DNA of 64,000 nt from Streptomyces sp. AC555_RSS877 (GCF_019049245.1 NZ_JAGMUK010000082.1:51703-115702), one strand, 5' to 3'; positions 31,954 through 39,869 are shown, counted from the first letter of the stretch. A program made the numbers and translations. Notes: generated from the letters alone by a model not told the origin.

Positions 31954-32811
31954 CTAGCTCTCCGGTGCGGTAAGGCTCCACAACGCGGCCACCAACGGCC
32001 GGCGCAGATCGGCCCGCCGGACGCACAACCCGATCGGAAACGGCTCCGGCAACGGCTCGACCGGGAGCACGGCGAGCCGGTCGCGCACCGCGCTGTGCTC
32101 CAGCACGAGACGGGGCACCACGCCCGTGCCGCAGCCCAGGGCGACGAGCGTCAACAGCCCTTCGTGGCCGTCGGGTTCGCAGGCCACCTCGGGGACCGTG
32201 CCGCGTGTGCGGAACCAGCGGTCGGCGGCCTCGCGGACCAGGCCGCGGTGAGGGAGGACGAAGGGACCGTCGAGGCCGGGGTCGGGACGGTCGCGCGCGG
32301 TGACCAGGACCAGCTCGGTGACCGCGACCGTACGGCTGACCAGCGGCTCCGGCAGCCTCGACGGGATCCCCGCGACAGCCACGTCGACCTCGCCCTCGTC
32401 CAGCCGGGCCAGCGCCGCCGCCGCGTCGCCGGTGCGCAGATCGAGGCGTACCTCGGGGTGCGCGGTGCGGAAGGGGGTCAACAGGTCGGGCAGCAGGGCC
32501 TGACAGGCCGTCACCGTGGCGAACACGGCCAGCCGCCCGGTGAGTTCGGCCGGATCGGGATGCTCCTCGCGGTAGGCACGCCACAACTCCAGCGCCTGAC
32601 CGGCGTATTCACGGAAGCGGTGCCCCTCCGCCGTCAGCGACACCCCGCGCGGGCCCCGGTCGAACAGCCGGTGCCCGAGGTCGGCCTCCAGCCGCTGCAC
32701 GGTCCGGGTGAGTGTCGCCGCGCTGACATGGCAGTCCAGGCTCGTCCGCCCGAAGTTCAGCGTCTGCGCCAGATGCAGGAAGAGGCGCAGCTCCCGATGA
32801 GCGTCCCGCAT
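31954..32811 (-). CDS. ilvY: IlvY-type LysR regulator
   Basis: A 285-residue LysR regulator. The start MRDAHRELRLFLHLAQTLNFGRTS and helix-turn-helix VSAATLTRTVQRLEADLGHRLFDR align well with what I recall of E. coli IlvY, as do GRLAVFATVTACQALLPDLL, GDAAAALARLDEGEVDVAVAG and LVALGCGTGVVPRLVLE in the effector domain. IlvY activates ilvC when its substrate acetolactate or acetohydroxybutyrate accumulates. Here it is divergent from a ketol-acid reductoisomerase gene, the same arrangement. The ATG at 32811 gives the usual IlvY N-terminus. An in-frame ATG at 32841 is possible but adds ten unsupported residues. Confidence 0.87.
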   Translation of the reverse strand: MRDAHRELRLFLHLAQTLNFGRTSLDCHVSAATLTRTVQRLEADLGHRLFDRGPRGVSLTAEGHRFREYAGQALELWRAYREEHPDPAELTGRLAVFATVTACQALLPDLLTPFRTAHPEVRLDLRTGDAAAALARLDEGEVDVAVAGIPSRLPEPLVSRTVAVTELVLVTARDRPDPGLDGPFVLPHRGLVREAADRWFRTRGTVPEVACEPDGHEGLLTLVALGCGTGVVPRLVLEHSAVRDRLAVLPVEPLPEPFPIGLCVRRADLRRPLVAALWSLTAPES

Positions 32812-32856
32812 GCTCTGACCTGACCCTTTCGATCCATGCAACAGTGCGCTGCACAG

Positions 32857-32873
32857 GTTGCGCTTGCCGCAAC
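32857..32873. promoter_or_regulatory. LysR-type box between ilvY and ilvC
   Basis: GTTGC-N7-GCAAC at 32857-32873 is a perfect inverted repeat with the T-N11-A form of LysR sites. A second half-symmetric element, TGCA-N9-TGCA, lies just to its left at 32837-32853. Both sit in the 88-base divergent region and probably bind IlvY. Confidence 0.6.
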
Positions 32874-32899
32874 ACTCGGGCGGAGCCTACAACTCGACC

Positions 32900-34369
32900 A
32901 TGACCTCGACCACGTACACCTCCCGCGTCTTCGCCCTCGAAACGATGGACGTGCCCGACGGCACCGAGACCATCCTGCGCGGCGGGAGGCACCTGTTTCC
33001 CCTGTTGCCGAAGGCCTTCGACGGCGTGAGCCGCATCGGCGTCCTCGGCTGGGGCCCGCAGGGCCGCGCCCAGGCCCTCAACCTGCGCGACTCACTCGCC
33101 GGCACGGACATCCGGGTCGCCGTCGGACTGCGCCCCGGCTCCCGGTCGGCCGCCGACGCCCGTGCCCACGGCTTCACGGAGGAGGACGGCACGCTCGGCG
33201 ACTGGCTCGCCGTCGCCGCCGACAGCGACCTGGTCGTCCTGCTGATCGCGGACGCCGCGCTCGCCGCCCACCACCAGGAGATCTTCGCGGCCCTCAAACC
33301 GGGCGCCGCGATCGGGCTCTCGCACGGCTTCCTGCTCGGCCACCTCCGGGCAACCGGCGGCGACTTCCCGCCCGGCCACCCGGTGCTCGCCGTGTGCCCC
33401 AAGGGGATGGGCGACTCGGTGCGCCGCTTGTACCAGCAGGGCGCCGAGGTCAACGGCGCCGGCATCAACAGCAGTTTCGCCGTGCACGCCGACCCCGACG
33501 GCCGGGCCGTCGACCTCGCGCTCGGCTGGTCGGTGGCGCTCGGGTCGCCGTACACCTTCCGCACCACCCTGCAGAGCGAGTACCGCTCCGACATCGTCGG
33601 TGAGCGCGCCATCCTGCTCGGCGCCGTCCACGGCATCGTCGAGAGCCTGTACGGCCGCTACCGCCTGGCCGGAGACGACGAGGTGACCGCGTACGAGAGG
33701 TCCTGCGAGAACGTCACCGGCCCGATCGCCCGCACGATCTCGCAGGCCGGACTCCGTGCGGTGCGCGACGGCCTCGACGCGGCCGGCCGGGACGTCTTCG
33801 ACCGCGCCTACGCGGCGACGTACGCACCCGCCCGCGAGATCGTCGCCGAGATCTACGACGAGGTCGCCGACGGCACCGAGCTGCGCAGCGTGATCCTGGC
33901 CGAACGGCGGCTCGCCGGCCGCCCGATGACCGGGATCGGAGGTTCACCGATGTGGTCCGTCAGCGACCGGGTCCGTGCCCTGCGGCCCCGACGCGAGCTG
34001 CCCGTCGACCCGTTCACCGCCGGTGTCTTCATCGCCACGATGCTGGCCCAGGTCGACGAGTTCGCCGAGCGCGGGCACCCGTGGTCGGAGATCGTCAACG
34101 AGTCCGTCATCGAGGCCGTCGACTCCCTGCTGCCCTACATGCACGCCCGGGACGTGGCACACATGGTCGACAACTGCTCCCGCACGGCCCGCCTCGGCGC
34201 CCGTCGCTGGGGCCCGCGCTTCCAGGCGGCCTACGAGCAGATCGCCTTCCCGGCCGCCGCAGCCCCGGCGGACCCGGCCCCGCTGACTGCCTTCAACACC
34301 CACCCCGTCCACGAGGCGCTGGCCGCGGCGGCGAAACTCCGGCCGTCCGTGGACATCGCGGTGGCCTAG
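32900..34369 (+). CDS. ilvC: Ketol-acid reductoisomerase, long class II form resembling plant enzymes
   Basis: A 489-residue KARI that would convert acetohydroxy acids to dihydroxy acids in valine/isoleucine synthesis using NAD(P)H and magnesium. The Rossmann motif is IGVLGWGPQGRAQALNL (about 46-62). The magnesium/knot region is SDIVGERAILLGAVHGIVESL, and the duplicated C-terminal domain gives DPFTAGVFIATMLAQV and IVNESVIEAVDSLLPYMHARDVAHMVDNCSRTARLGARRW. Standard Streptomyces KARIs are short class I enzymes of about 330 residues. This one is class II, and these C-terminal stretches look closer to plant plastid KARI than to E. coli IlvC. It pairs with divergent ilvY. The ATG at 32900 follows a GGAG 11 bases or more upstream, which is a weak site. 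Confidence 0.92.
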   Translation: MTSTTYTSRVFALETMDVPDGTETILRGGRHLFPLLPKAFDGVSRIGVLGWGPQGRAQALNLRDSLAGTDIRVAVGLRPGSRSAADARAHGFTEEDGTLGDWLAVAADSDLVVLLIADAALAAHHQEIFAALKPGAAIGLSHGFLLGHLRATGGDFPPGHPVLAVCPKGMGDSVRRLYQQGAEVNGAGINSSFAVHADPDGRAVDLALGWSVALGSPYTFRTTLQSEYRSDIVGERAILLGAVHGIVESLYGRYRLAGDDEVTAYERSCENVTGPIARTISQAGLRAVRDGLDAAGRDVFDRAYAATYAPAREIVAEIYDEVADGTELRSVILAERRLAGRPMTGIGGSPMWSVSDRVRALRPRRELPVDPFTAGVFIATMLAQVDEFAERGHPWSEIVNESVIEAVDSLLPYMHARDVAHMVDNCSRTARLGARRWGPRFQAAYEQIAFPAAAAPADPAPLTAFNTHPVHEALAAAAKLRPSVDIAVA

Positions 34370-34522
34370 GGCTGTTCCGTGGGCGAGTTCGGTGACCGGC
34401 CGGTACTGCGCCCCAGGGCTTGTGGGTGCCGTCATGGCCGGCCAGGACGGGAACGGGTCATCGGCGGGGATCCGGATCGACTCCACGCGGGGCATGGCGG
34501 AAGTTCTCCTCCCGGTTTCCCG

Positions 34523-34699
34523 TCAGTTCCTGCGCGGCCGGGGAACCAGCTCCCCGCCGCAGTTGGGACACACGTCCCGCATGGCCTCGCCGCACGGCAC
34601 GCAGAACGTGCACTCGTACGAGCAGATCCGGGCCGGTGCGTCCGGCGGCAGCGTCGCCGTCTCGCAGCGTTCGCAGCGCCCGCGCATCTCCAAGGCCAT
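34523..34699 (-). CDS. DUF1272 small zinc-ribbon-like protein
   Basis: A 58-residue protein. It reads MALEMRGRCERCETATLPPD, then ARICSYECTFCVPCGEAM, then RDVCPNCGGELVPRPRRN. Four CxxC-type cysteine pairs fit a treble-clef or zinc-ribbon fold and match the DUF1272 family closely. GAGGAGGG lies seven bases before the ATG at 34699, which makes the start secure. The family has no known function. It is between the ilvC end and the phosphotriesterase gene end, on the minus strand. Confidence 0.85.
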   Translation of the reverse strand: MALEMRGRCERCETATLPPDAPARICSYECTFCVPCGEAMRDVCPNCGGELVPRPRRN

Positions 34700-34835
34700 G
34701 TCGTCGCCCTCCTCGTCGCATTCCCGCTGCCTCCATCCTCCGGGCGCCGGGCCTGGCCGACAGTCACCGAAGGGCCAAAGACCAACGCGATCGGGCCACC
34801 GTGATCGTCATCCCCTCGCCCGGAGAAGGCGCAGG

Positions 34836-35747
34836 TCAGCGCCAGTCCACCGCGAACGCCGCGCCCGGGTTCCGCGTGAGGATTTGCTCCACCGTCTCCT
34901 CGCCCAGCTCGGCTTCGAGCCGAGGCCGCACCCGCCGCAGCAGATACGGCATCCCCGGACCGCCGCTGACCGAGCGGGCCGCCGCGGTCGTGGTGTCGCC
35001 GCCGAGCAGCAGCCGGTCGCCGTATCCCGCGTCGGCGAGTGCCCGCAGGGCGCCTGGCATCCGCCAGTCCGTGGCGTGGTGGGCGCGCGAGGGCCCGTCG
35101 AAGGCGAGGTAGCAGCCGGTATGCGCGGCCTGGAGCTGCGCGACGACGTCGGGGGAGCGGTTGAGGTGCCCCAGGATCACCCGCTGCGGCAGCACCCCCG
35201 ACTCACCGCACAGCAGGTCCAGTACGTCCAGGGCGCCGGTGCCGAGCTCCAGGTGGACGGCGATGGGCGCTCCCGTCGCATGGTGGGCCTCGGCCGCCGC
35301 TCTCATCGTCCAGCGGGCATGTGCGTCGAGGGCGTGGAAGCCACCCGCGACCTTGATCAGGCCCGCGCGGACCCCCGACGTGCCGATGCCCTCGGTCAGT
35401 TCGGCGACGAAGACCTCGGCGAGCCGGCCCCGCAGCCCGGTGAGCGTCTCGTCGTCGTAGTGGACGGCCTGGTGCAGCCCGGTCGCGGCCACCACGAGCA
35501 CCCCCGTCTCCCGGGACAGCGGCGGCAGATCGGCGGCCCGTCGCCCCAGCCCGTACGGCGTCCACTGCACCACGCTGTTGCCACCCTGCGCGGCGAACGC
35601 CGCCAACTCCGCGCGCGCGGCGGACGCGTGCTGCAGCTCCTGCCCCGGCAGGCGGGGACTGCTGAAGAACAGGTGGTCGTGCGCGTCGCAGACGCCCAGG
35701 GCCGCGGGGCGCACGTCTCCGAGCACGGTACGGACCCAGCTCACCAT
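34836..35747 (-). CDS. Phosphotriesterase-family metal hydrolase
   Basis: A 303-residue TIM-barrel hydrolase of the PTE/lactonase group. The first metal site is CDAHDHLFF near 20-27, the bridging carbamylated lysine is in AGLIKVAGG near 129, later ligands are HLELGTG with its histidine and VILGHLNRSP, and the last aspartate is in LLLGGDTT near 250. Members hydrolyse lactones or phosphotriesters. The ATG overlaps the end of the DUF4865 gene, so the two are co-transcribed under the TetR regulator upstream. The substrate is unknown. Confidence 0.88.
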   Translation of the reverse strand: MVSWVRTVLGDVRPAALGVCDAHDHLFFSSPRLPGQELQHASAARAELAAFAAQGGNSVVQWTPYGLGRRAADLPPLSRETGVLVVAATGLHQAVHYDDETLTGLRGRLAEVFVAELTEGIGTSGVRAGLIKVAGGFHALDAHARWTMRAAAEAHHATGAPIAVHLELGTGALDVLDLLCGESGVLPQRVILGHLNRSPDVVAQLQAAHTGCYLAFDGPSRAHHATDWRMPGALRALADAGYGDRLLLGGDTTTAAARSVSGGPGMPYLLRRVRPRLEAELGEETVEQILTRNPGAAFAVDWR

Positions 35748-36325
35748 CGCCGTCCCCGCGGCAGGCGGTCGCGCCCCGGCGACGACAGGTGCAGCACCTC
35801 GAACACCTCACCTTCGGCCTTCGGCGCGTCGCCCTCCCAGAGCGAGAAATGGACGAGCTCCCAGCGGCTCGTGTCCACGGCGGCCGCCGCCAGCACCGCT
35901 CCGTCCCCGGCAGTGAGCCGCCCCGCCTCGTCCGCCGCGTCCTTCATGACCTCGGCCAACCGCACGCCGTCCGGCACCTGTTGCCGCCGCCGCAGGGCGA
36001 CCCGCGCGGGGGAGCCGGCCGCGGCGCCCTCCTCGTACGCCAGCCCCGTCCACTGCCGGACCGGGGGCCGCCCGAAGTCGTCGGGGATCACCTGGAAGGC
36101 GCCGCCCCACAGGAAGGTGTTCATGCCCTCCATGGTGTTCCACAGGTAGAACGGCGCGTACTGGTTGACCGGCGACCCGCCGGTGCCCCGCTCGCGCATC
36201 AGAAACGCCTTCAGGCCCAGGCCCTCCCAGTTGTCGAGCAGACGACCTTTGCGTGCGACCCGGTCACGGACGATGCCCATGTCGTAGTCGGCGGGCAGCG
36301 TGATCTCGTACTGCATGGCGTGCAT
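35741..36325 (-). CDS. DUF4865 family protein
   Basis: A 194-residue protein starting MHAMQYEITLPADYDMGIVRDRVARKG. Other conserved-looking parts are GLGLKAFLMRERGTGGSPVNQYAPFYLWNTMEGMNTFLWGG and FGRPPVRQWTG. This matches the DUF4865 family, which occurs beside TetR genes and may be a monooxygenase-like dimeric alpha/beta-barrel protein. The stop overlaps the phosphotriesterase start. ATG 36325 is preferred, with ATG 36316 as the alternative. No catalytic residue can be assigned. Confidence 0.8.
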   Translation of the reverse strand: MHAMQYEITLPADYDMGIVRDRVARKGRLLDNWEGLGLKAFLMRERGTGGSPVNQYAPFYLWNTMEGMNTFLWGGAFQVIPDDFGRPPVRQWTGLAYEEGAAAGSPARVALRRRQQVPDGVRLAEVMKDAADEAGRLTAGDGAVLAAAAVDTSRWELVHFSLWEGDAPKAEGEVFEVLHLSSPGRDRLPRGRRW

Positions 36326-36339
36326 CGGGTGGTGTCTCC

Positions 36340-36915
36340 TCAAGTCGTGTGGGCGGGGCGGGCCGACGCGAGCAGCGACAACAGCCCTCGGACGCCCGTG
36401 TCGAACGCGGTCGGCGAACCGGACGCGCGGGCGAGGACGTAGCCGCCCTGGACCGTCGCGAGGACAGCTGCCGCGATCTCCTCGCCGTCCAGCGAAGGCG
36501 CGAACTGGCCCTTCTCCTTGCCCTCTTCGACGATTCCGGCGATCCGCTCGCGGATCCGGTCGAGCGTCGCGTCGACCGGCGCGCGCAGTTCGTCGCTGGC
36601 GATGATCTCCGGGTCCATCGTCAGCCGCCCGATCGGACAGCCGCGCAGCACGTCGCGCTCCCGCCGCAGATACGCCTCGATCCGCTCGTACGGCGTCCCC
36701 GGACCGTCGAGTAGTCCCTCGGCGGCGGCCAGCAACTCCTTCGCCGTCCGCCGGATCGCGGTCAGGGCGAGGTCCGGCTTCCCCTTGAAGTGGTGGTACA
36801 TGCTGCCTTGCCCGGCTCCCGCGCGCTCCAGGATCGCCTTGGGGCTGGTGCCCACGTAGCCGCGCTCCCACAACAGCTCACGGGTGGACTCGATCAGTCG
36901 CTCCGAGGTGCTCAT
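36340..36915 (-). CDS. TetR-family regulator
   Basis: A 191-residue repressor. The helix-turn-helix reads GYVGTSPKAILERAGAGQGSMYHHFKGKPDLAL (about 20-52). The C-terminal domain has CPIGRLTMDPEIIASDELRAPVD and a helical end QGGYVLARASGSPTAFDTGVRGLLSLL, as in the AcuR/YxaF-type group. It is the first gene of a three-gene operon with DUF4865 and a phosphotriesterase. The palindrome TACTAGTA lies just upstream and may be its operator. A further in-frame ATG at 36930 would start inside that palindrome region, so 36915 is preferred. Confidence 0.9.
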   Translation of the reverse strand: MSTSERLIESTRELLWERGYVGTSPKAILERAGAGQGSMYHHFKGKPDLALTAIRRTAKELLAAAEGLLDGPGTPYERIEAYLRRERDVLRGCPIGRLTMDPEIIASDELRAPVDATLDRIRERIAGIVEEGKEKGQFAPSLDGEEIAAAVLATVQGGYVLARASGSPTAFDTGVRGLLSLLASARPAHTT

Positions 36916-36929
36916 ACCGCCACTGTACA

Positions 36930-36937
36930 TACTAGTA
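36930..36937. promoter_or_regulatory. TACTAGTA palindrome upstream of the TetR operon
   Basis: A perfect 8-bp palindrome inside the AT-rich stretch TACATACTAGTAGTTACAGA, 15 bases upstream of the TetR start codon. Position and symmetry suit autoregulation by the TetR protein. Confidence 0.45.
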
Positions 36938-37079
36938 GTTACAGACATCGAGGAGCTGGCAAGCAGCAGCGGCGACCCGCCCGGACGTCCTGCCGGCCAA
37001 GTCCACCGAATGGGGGGGGCAAGGGCCCGCCGACGCCCACTGCCCCCACGCGTCGGCCGTGAGAGAGCCGTAGGGGCAC

Positions 37080-37184
37080 GCCGGTGGTGAGACGGCATGG
37101 GGGCCCCTCCCGCTCGAGCGAAGCCGAGAGTGGGGGAGCGCGGAGGCGCGAAGCGGTGAGCACGATCGCCGTCTCACCACCGGC
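37080..37184. repeat. Palindromic intergenic element with 17-bp terminal inverted repeats
   Basis: GCCGGTGGTGAGACGGC at 37080-37096 is the exact inverted repeat of 37168-37184. The interior also folds, with CCCTCCCGCTC against GAGTGGGGGAG around a loop GAGCGAAGCC. The whole 105 bp could form one long hairpin. No coding frame is supported in it. The rest of the 316-base gap (36916-37231) holds the TetR palindrome and a run of eight G near 37012. It may be a MITE-like repeat or a large RNA hairpin. Confidence 0.6.
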
Positions 37185-37231
37185 TTGGGCGCCCCGTAGG
37201 TGAACGAACCGAAAGAGGGGTCACCGCCCGG

Positions 37232-37762
37232 TCAGCCGGCAACGGCCGACCGGGCGGGAGCGTGTTCGGGCCTGCGCAGGTCGACGGTGTGCGCGACCTC
37301 CGCGAACCGGTGTGCGGGCTTGTCCGCGACCGCGCGTCGCGGCGGGCGCGTGGCGGGCCGCACGGACGAGGGCGTCGGCAGCGTGAACCACACGACCTTG
37401 CCGGACTCGCCCTCCGGCCGCGCGCCCCAGCTCTCGCTGACCGCGGCGACCATCGCGAGCCCGCGCCCGCAGGTGGCGAACGTCTCGGCGTCCTCCACGA
37501 CCGGCAGCCGCGGGTCGTGGTCGCGCACCGAGACCATCAGGCGGTCGAGCAGCAGCTCGATCTCCACGGTGCACGTCTTGTCGGGCTGGGCATGACGGTG
37601 GACGTTGGTCAACAACTCCGTCACGCCGAGCGCGGCCCGGTCTATGAGGGGATCCAGATGCCAGTAGCGCAACTGCGCCGATACGATTCTGCGGACCTGG
37701 CCGATCCGCGACGGCAGGGCTTGGAGCTCCACCGCGCAGTGCCTGCTTGGGTGACTGATCAC
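37232..37762 (-). CDS. HATPase_c anti-sigma-factor-like ATP-binding protein
   Basis: A 176-residue single-domain ATPase of the RsbW/SpoIIAB type. Bergerat motifs are ALGVTELLTNVHRHAQ (N-box, with E and N), VSVRDHDPRLP (G1-like, with D replaced in context by DHD) and TCGRGLAMVAAVSESWG (G2). Streptomyces encodes dozens of such proteins, which bind sigma factors or anti-anti-sigma factors, often without a partner beside them. The GTG at 37762 has GGGGAG eight bases upstream. The C-terminal 35 residues are basic and poorly conserved. The partner is unknown. Confidence 0.88.
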   Translation of the reverse strand: MISHPSRHCAVELQALPSRIGQVRRIVSAQLRYWHLDPLIDRAALGVTELLTNVHRHAQPDKTCTVEIELLLDRLMVSVRDHDPRLPVVEDAETFATCGRGLAMVAAVSESWGARPEGESGKVVWFTLPTPSSVRPATRPPRRAVADKPAHRFAEVAHTVDLRRPEHAPARSAVAG

Positions 37763-37949
37763 GGCTGCGACTCCCCGACGTAGGTCCGGAAGAACACGGA
37801 GTTCGGATCGATCCAGCAGCGTGCCTTGCGTGAAACGGCCGCCTGCTGTCGTGGCCCGGCGGGCTGGTTCGCAGCGTTATCGCCGGTAAACCCAGAGTGA
37901 CGTGAGAACAGAGTGACCCAGGGGGTCCGGTCCCGCAACTCGCGGTGCT

Positions 37950-38273
37950 TCAGTCGCTACGCCCTGCGGCCCGCCGTACGGCCTCGATGAACCGGCGCGC
38001 CGCCGGTGGCCCGGGCTCGCCCGGAGCGGGGTCGTGCTCGCCCAGGGTCAGCAGGTAGCGGTTGCCGTTGAGATCCGCCAGGGCCCGGTCCTCCGGGGAG
38101 AACCACGGCTTGGAGGCACGCACCGCCTGCACCGGCGCGCTGTCGATCTCACTGCCGTAACTGGTGAGCAGTTCCAGTCGGCCGTCGCTGATCCGGACCT
38201 GTCCGGCCCGGGTGAGCGAACGCAGCCGCTTCCCGATCCGCACGCCCGTGGCCGTGAACTCCGGCTCCGCCAT
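37950..38273 (-). CDS. Small conserved actinobacterial protein, function unknown
   Basis: A 107-residue protein starting MAEPEFTATGVRIGKRLRSL, with beta-strand-like TRAGQVRISDGRLELLTSYGSEIDSAPVQAVRASKPWF and a helical end AARRFIEAVRRAAG. It looks like a small PH-like or single beta-barrel domain, with a likely strand order of six or seven followed by one helix. No catalytic motif, signal peptide or membrane segment is present. It lies 188 bases upstream of the anti-sigma-like gene on the same strand. Confidence 0.72.
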   Translation of the reverse strand: MAEPEFTATGVRIGKRLRSLTRAGQVRISDGRLELLTSYGSEIDSAPVQAVRASKPWFSPEDRALADLNGNRYLLTLGEHDPAPGEPGPPAARRFIEAVRRAAGRSD

Positions 38274-38619
38274 CGCGCCCCGCCCCCTTGTGCGTGTGGG
38301 TGTCCACGGCCCTGTTGCGGAGTGGGCCGTTGACCTGTTCGTGTCGTGATCCAGTGTGCGCCCCCGTGGGAGACCTTCGTCCCGTCGGGCAGTCTGCCCG
38401 CCTGCGACGTCTCGCACCAGTGCGCACGGCCCCCTCGCCGAGAGCGCCCGGAGCACTCGCGCGAATGCGCCCCCCACATCCCGGTGCCGTCCTGCCCCAG
38501 GGGTGCCTTTGAGGTGCTCAAAGGTGTGTTTATGCAGGTGAGGAGCGTGCGGAAGATGTCTATGATCGAGGTGGCGGCCGCGCCACGCGCCGTCGGCGCG
38601 CAGTATAAGGAGCCCCGCC
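38274..38619 (+). other. 346-base intergenic region with an inverted repeat and candidate -10 box
   Basis: No coding frame here has supporting motifs or a ribosome site. CTTTGAG-GTG-CTCAAAG at 38507-38523 is a perfect 7-bp inverted repeat. TATGAT at 38561-38566 could be the -10 box of the PLP-enzyme gene that starts at 38620, with the repeat lying just upstream of its -35 region. No clear -35 hexamer was found. The gene's ribosome site AAGGAG is at 38607-38612. Confidence 0.4.
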
Positions 38620-39741
38620 GTGAGCACCCCGCAGAGCACCCGAACCGGCGAAACCCTCGACGTCGACCACAGCGACCCGGCCTACCGGGGCTGGCTGAAA
38701 GAGGCCGTGCGCAAGGTCCAGGCCGACTCCAACCGCTCGGCCGACACGCACCTGCTCCGCTTCCCGCTGCCCGAGAAATGGGGCATCGACCTGTACCTGA
38801 AGGACGAGTCGACCCACCCGACCGGCAGCCTCAAGCACCGGCTCGCCCGGTCCCTCTTCCTCTACGGCCTCTGCAATGGCTGGATCCGTCCCGGCCGTCC
38901 GGTGATCGAGGCGTCCAGCGGCTCGACGGCCGTCTCCGAGGCGTACTTCGCGAAACTGATCGGCGTGCCCTTCATCGCCGTCATGCCCCGCACGACGAGC
39001 GCCGAGAAGATCCGCCTCATCGAGTTCCATGGCGGCCAGTGCCACTTCGTGGACGACCCGCGGAAGATGTACGAGGAGTCCGCCCGCCTCGCGGTGGAGA
39101 CCGGCGGCCACTACATGGACCAGTTCACCTACGCCGAACGGGCCACGGACTGGCGCGGCAACAACAACATCGCCGAATCCATCTTCCGCCAGCTTCGGTT
39201 GGAGCGGTTTCCGGAGCCCGCGTGGATCGTCGCCACAGCCGGCACCGGAGGCACCTCCGCGACCATCGCGCGTTACGTCCACTACATGCAGCACGACACC
39301 CGCATTTGTGTCGCCGACCCGGAGAACTCGTGTTTCTTCGAGGGATGGACCACCGGCGATCCGGACGTCACGTGCGACTGCGGCTCCCGCATCGAGGGCA
39401 TCGGCCGGCCCCGCATGGAGCCGAGCTTCGTGCCCGGTGCGATCGACCGGATGATGAAGGTCCCGGACGCGGCCAGTGTCGCCGCCGTACGCGCCCTGGA
39501 GCAGACCATCGGCCGCAGGGCGGGCGGTTCGACGGGCACCGGGCTGTGGAGCGCGCTGAAGATCACCGCCGAGATGGTCGCGGAGGGCCGGCAGGGCAGC
39601 GTGGTGACCCTGCTGTGCGACCCCGGGGACCGTTACCTCGACAAGTACTACTCGGACGCCTGGCTCGCCGAACAGGGTCTGGACATCGCGCCGTACACGG
39701 CGGCGATCGCCTCGCTGCTGGAGTCGGGCGTCTGGCGCTAG
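38620..39741 (+). CDS. PLP-dependent cysteine synthase/desulfhydrase-family protein (Cds1-like)
   Basis: A 373-residue fold-type II PLP enzyme. The PLP lysine is in HPTGSLKHRLARSLF (near 70), the substrate loop is EASSGSTAVSEAYFAKL, and the phosphate loop is TAGTGGTSATIARY. The DCGSRIEGIGRPRMEPSFVPG region, with ICVADPENSCFF before it, matches the actinobacterial group that includes mycobacterial Cds1, a cysteine desulfhydrase releasing sulphide. The length fits that group rather than the 310-residue CysK. AAGGAG lies before the GTG at 38620. The gene stands alone. The desulfhydrase role is by family only. Confidence 0.85.
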   Translation: MSTPQSTRTGETLDVDHSDPAYRGWLKEAVRKVQADSNRSADTHLLRFPLPEKWGIDLYLKDESTHPTGSLKHRLARSLFLYGLCNGWIRPGRPVIEASSGSTAVSEAYFAKLIGVPFIAVMPRTTSAEKIRLIEFHGGQCHFVDDPRKMYEESARLAVETGGHYMDQFTYAERATDWRGNNNIAESIFRQLRLERFPEPAWIVATAGTGGTSATIARYVHYMQHDTRICVADPENSCFFEGWTTGDPDVTCDCGSRIEGIGRPRMEPSFVPGAIDRMMKVPDAASVAAVRALEQTIGRRAGGSTGTGLWSALKITAEMVAEGRQGSVVTLLCDPGDRYLDKYYSDAWLAEQGLDIAPYTAAIASLLESGVWR

Positions 39742-39790
39742 TGCCCCGGCAGGCAGCGTTTGCCCGTCAAGGAGCGGCGTCCGGTGCGTG

Positions 39791-39869
39791 CTCTGGGGGT
39801 CCCCCCTCTGGGGGAGTGCCGGCCGGAAGGCCCCGTCGATGGACCGGACGTACTTGGGCTTTCGGCCGG
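39791..39869. repeat. G/C-run hairpin repeat between convergent genes
   Basis: CTCTGGGGGTCCCCCC runs into TCTGGGGGAG (39791-39816), a motif I associate with many Streptomyces intergenic regions. It is followed by CCGGCCG (39819-39825) pairing with CGGCCGG (39863-39869). It fills much of the 184-base gap between two convergent genes and may terminate both. Confidence 0.5.

Noticed and set aside
33944..34369. Minus-strand frame antisense to the end of ilvC
   Set aside because: ilvC has full-length homology on the other strand. Only the short piece from 34370 to 34495 is kept, as a possible truncated gene start.
37763..37949. Search for a tRNA or small RNA in the 187-base gap
   Set aside because: No cloverleaf arms, T-loop sequence or clear hairpin were found.
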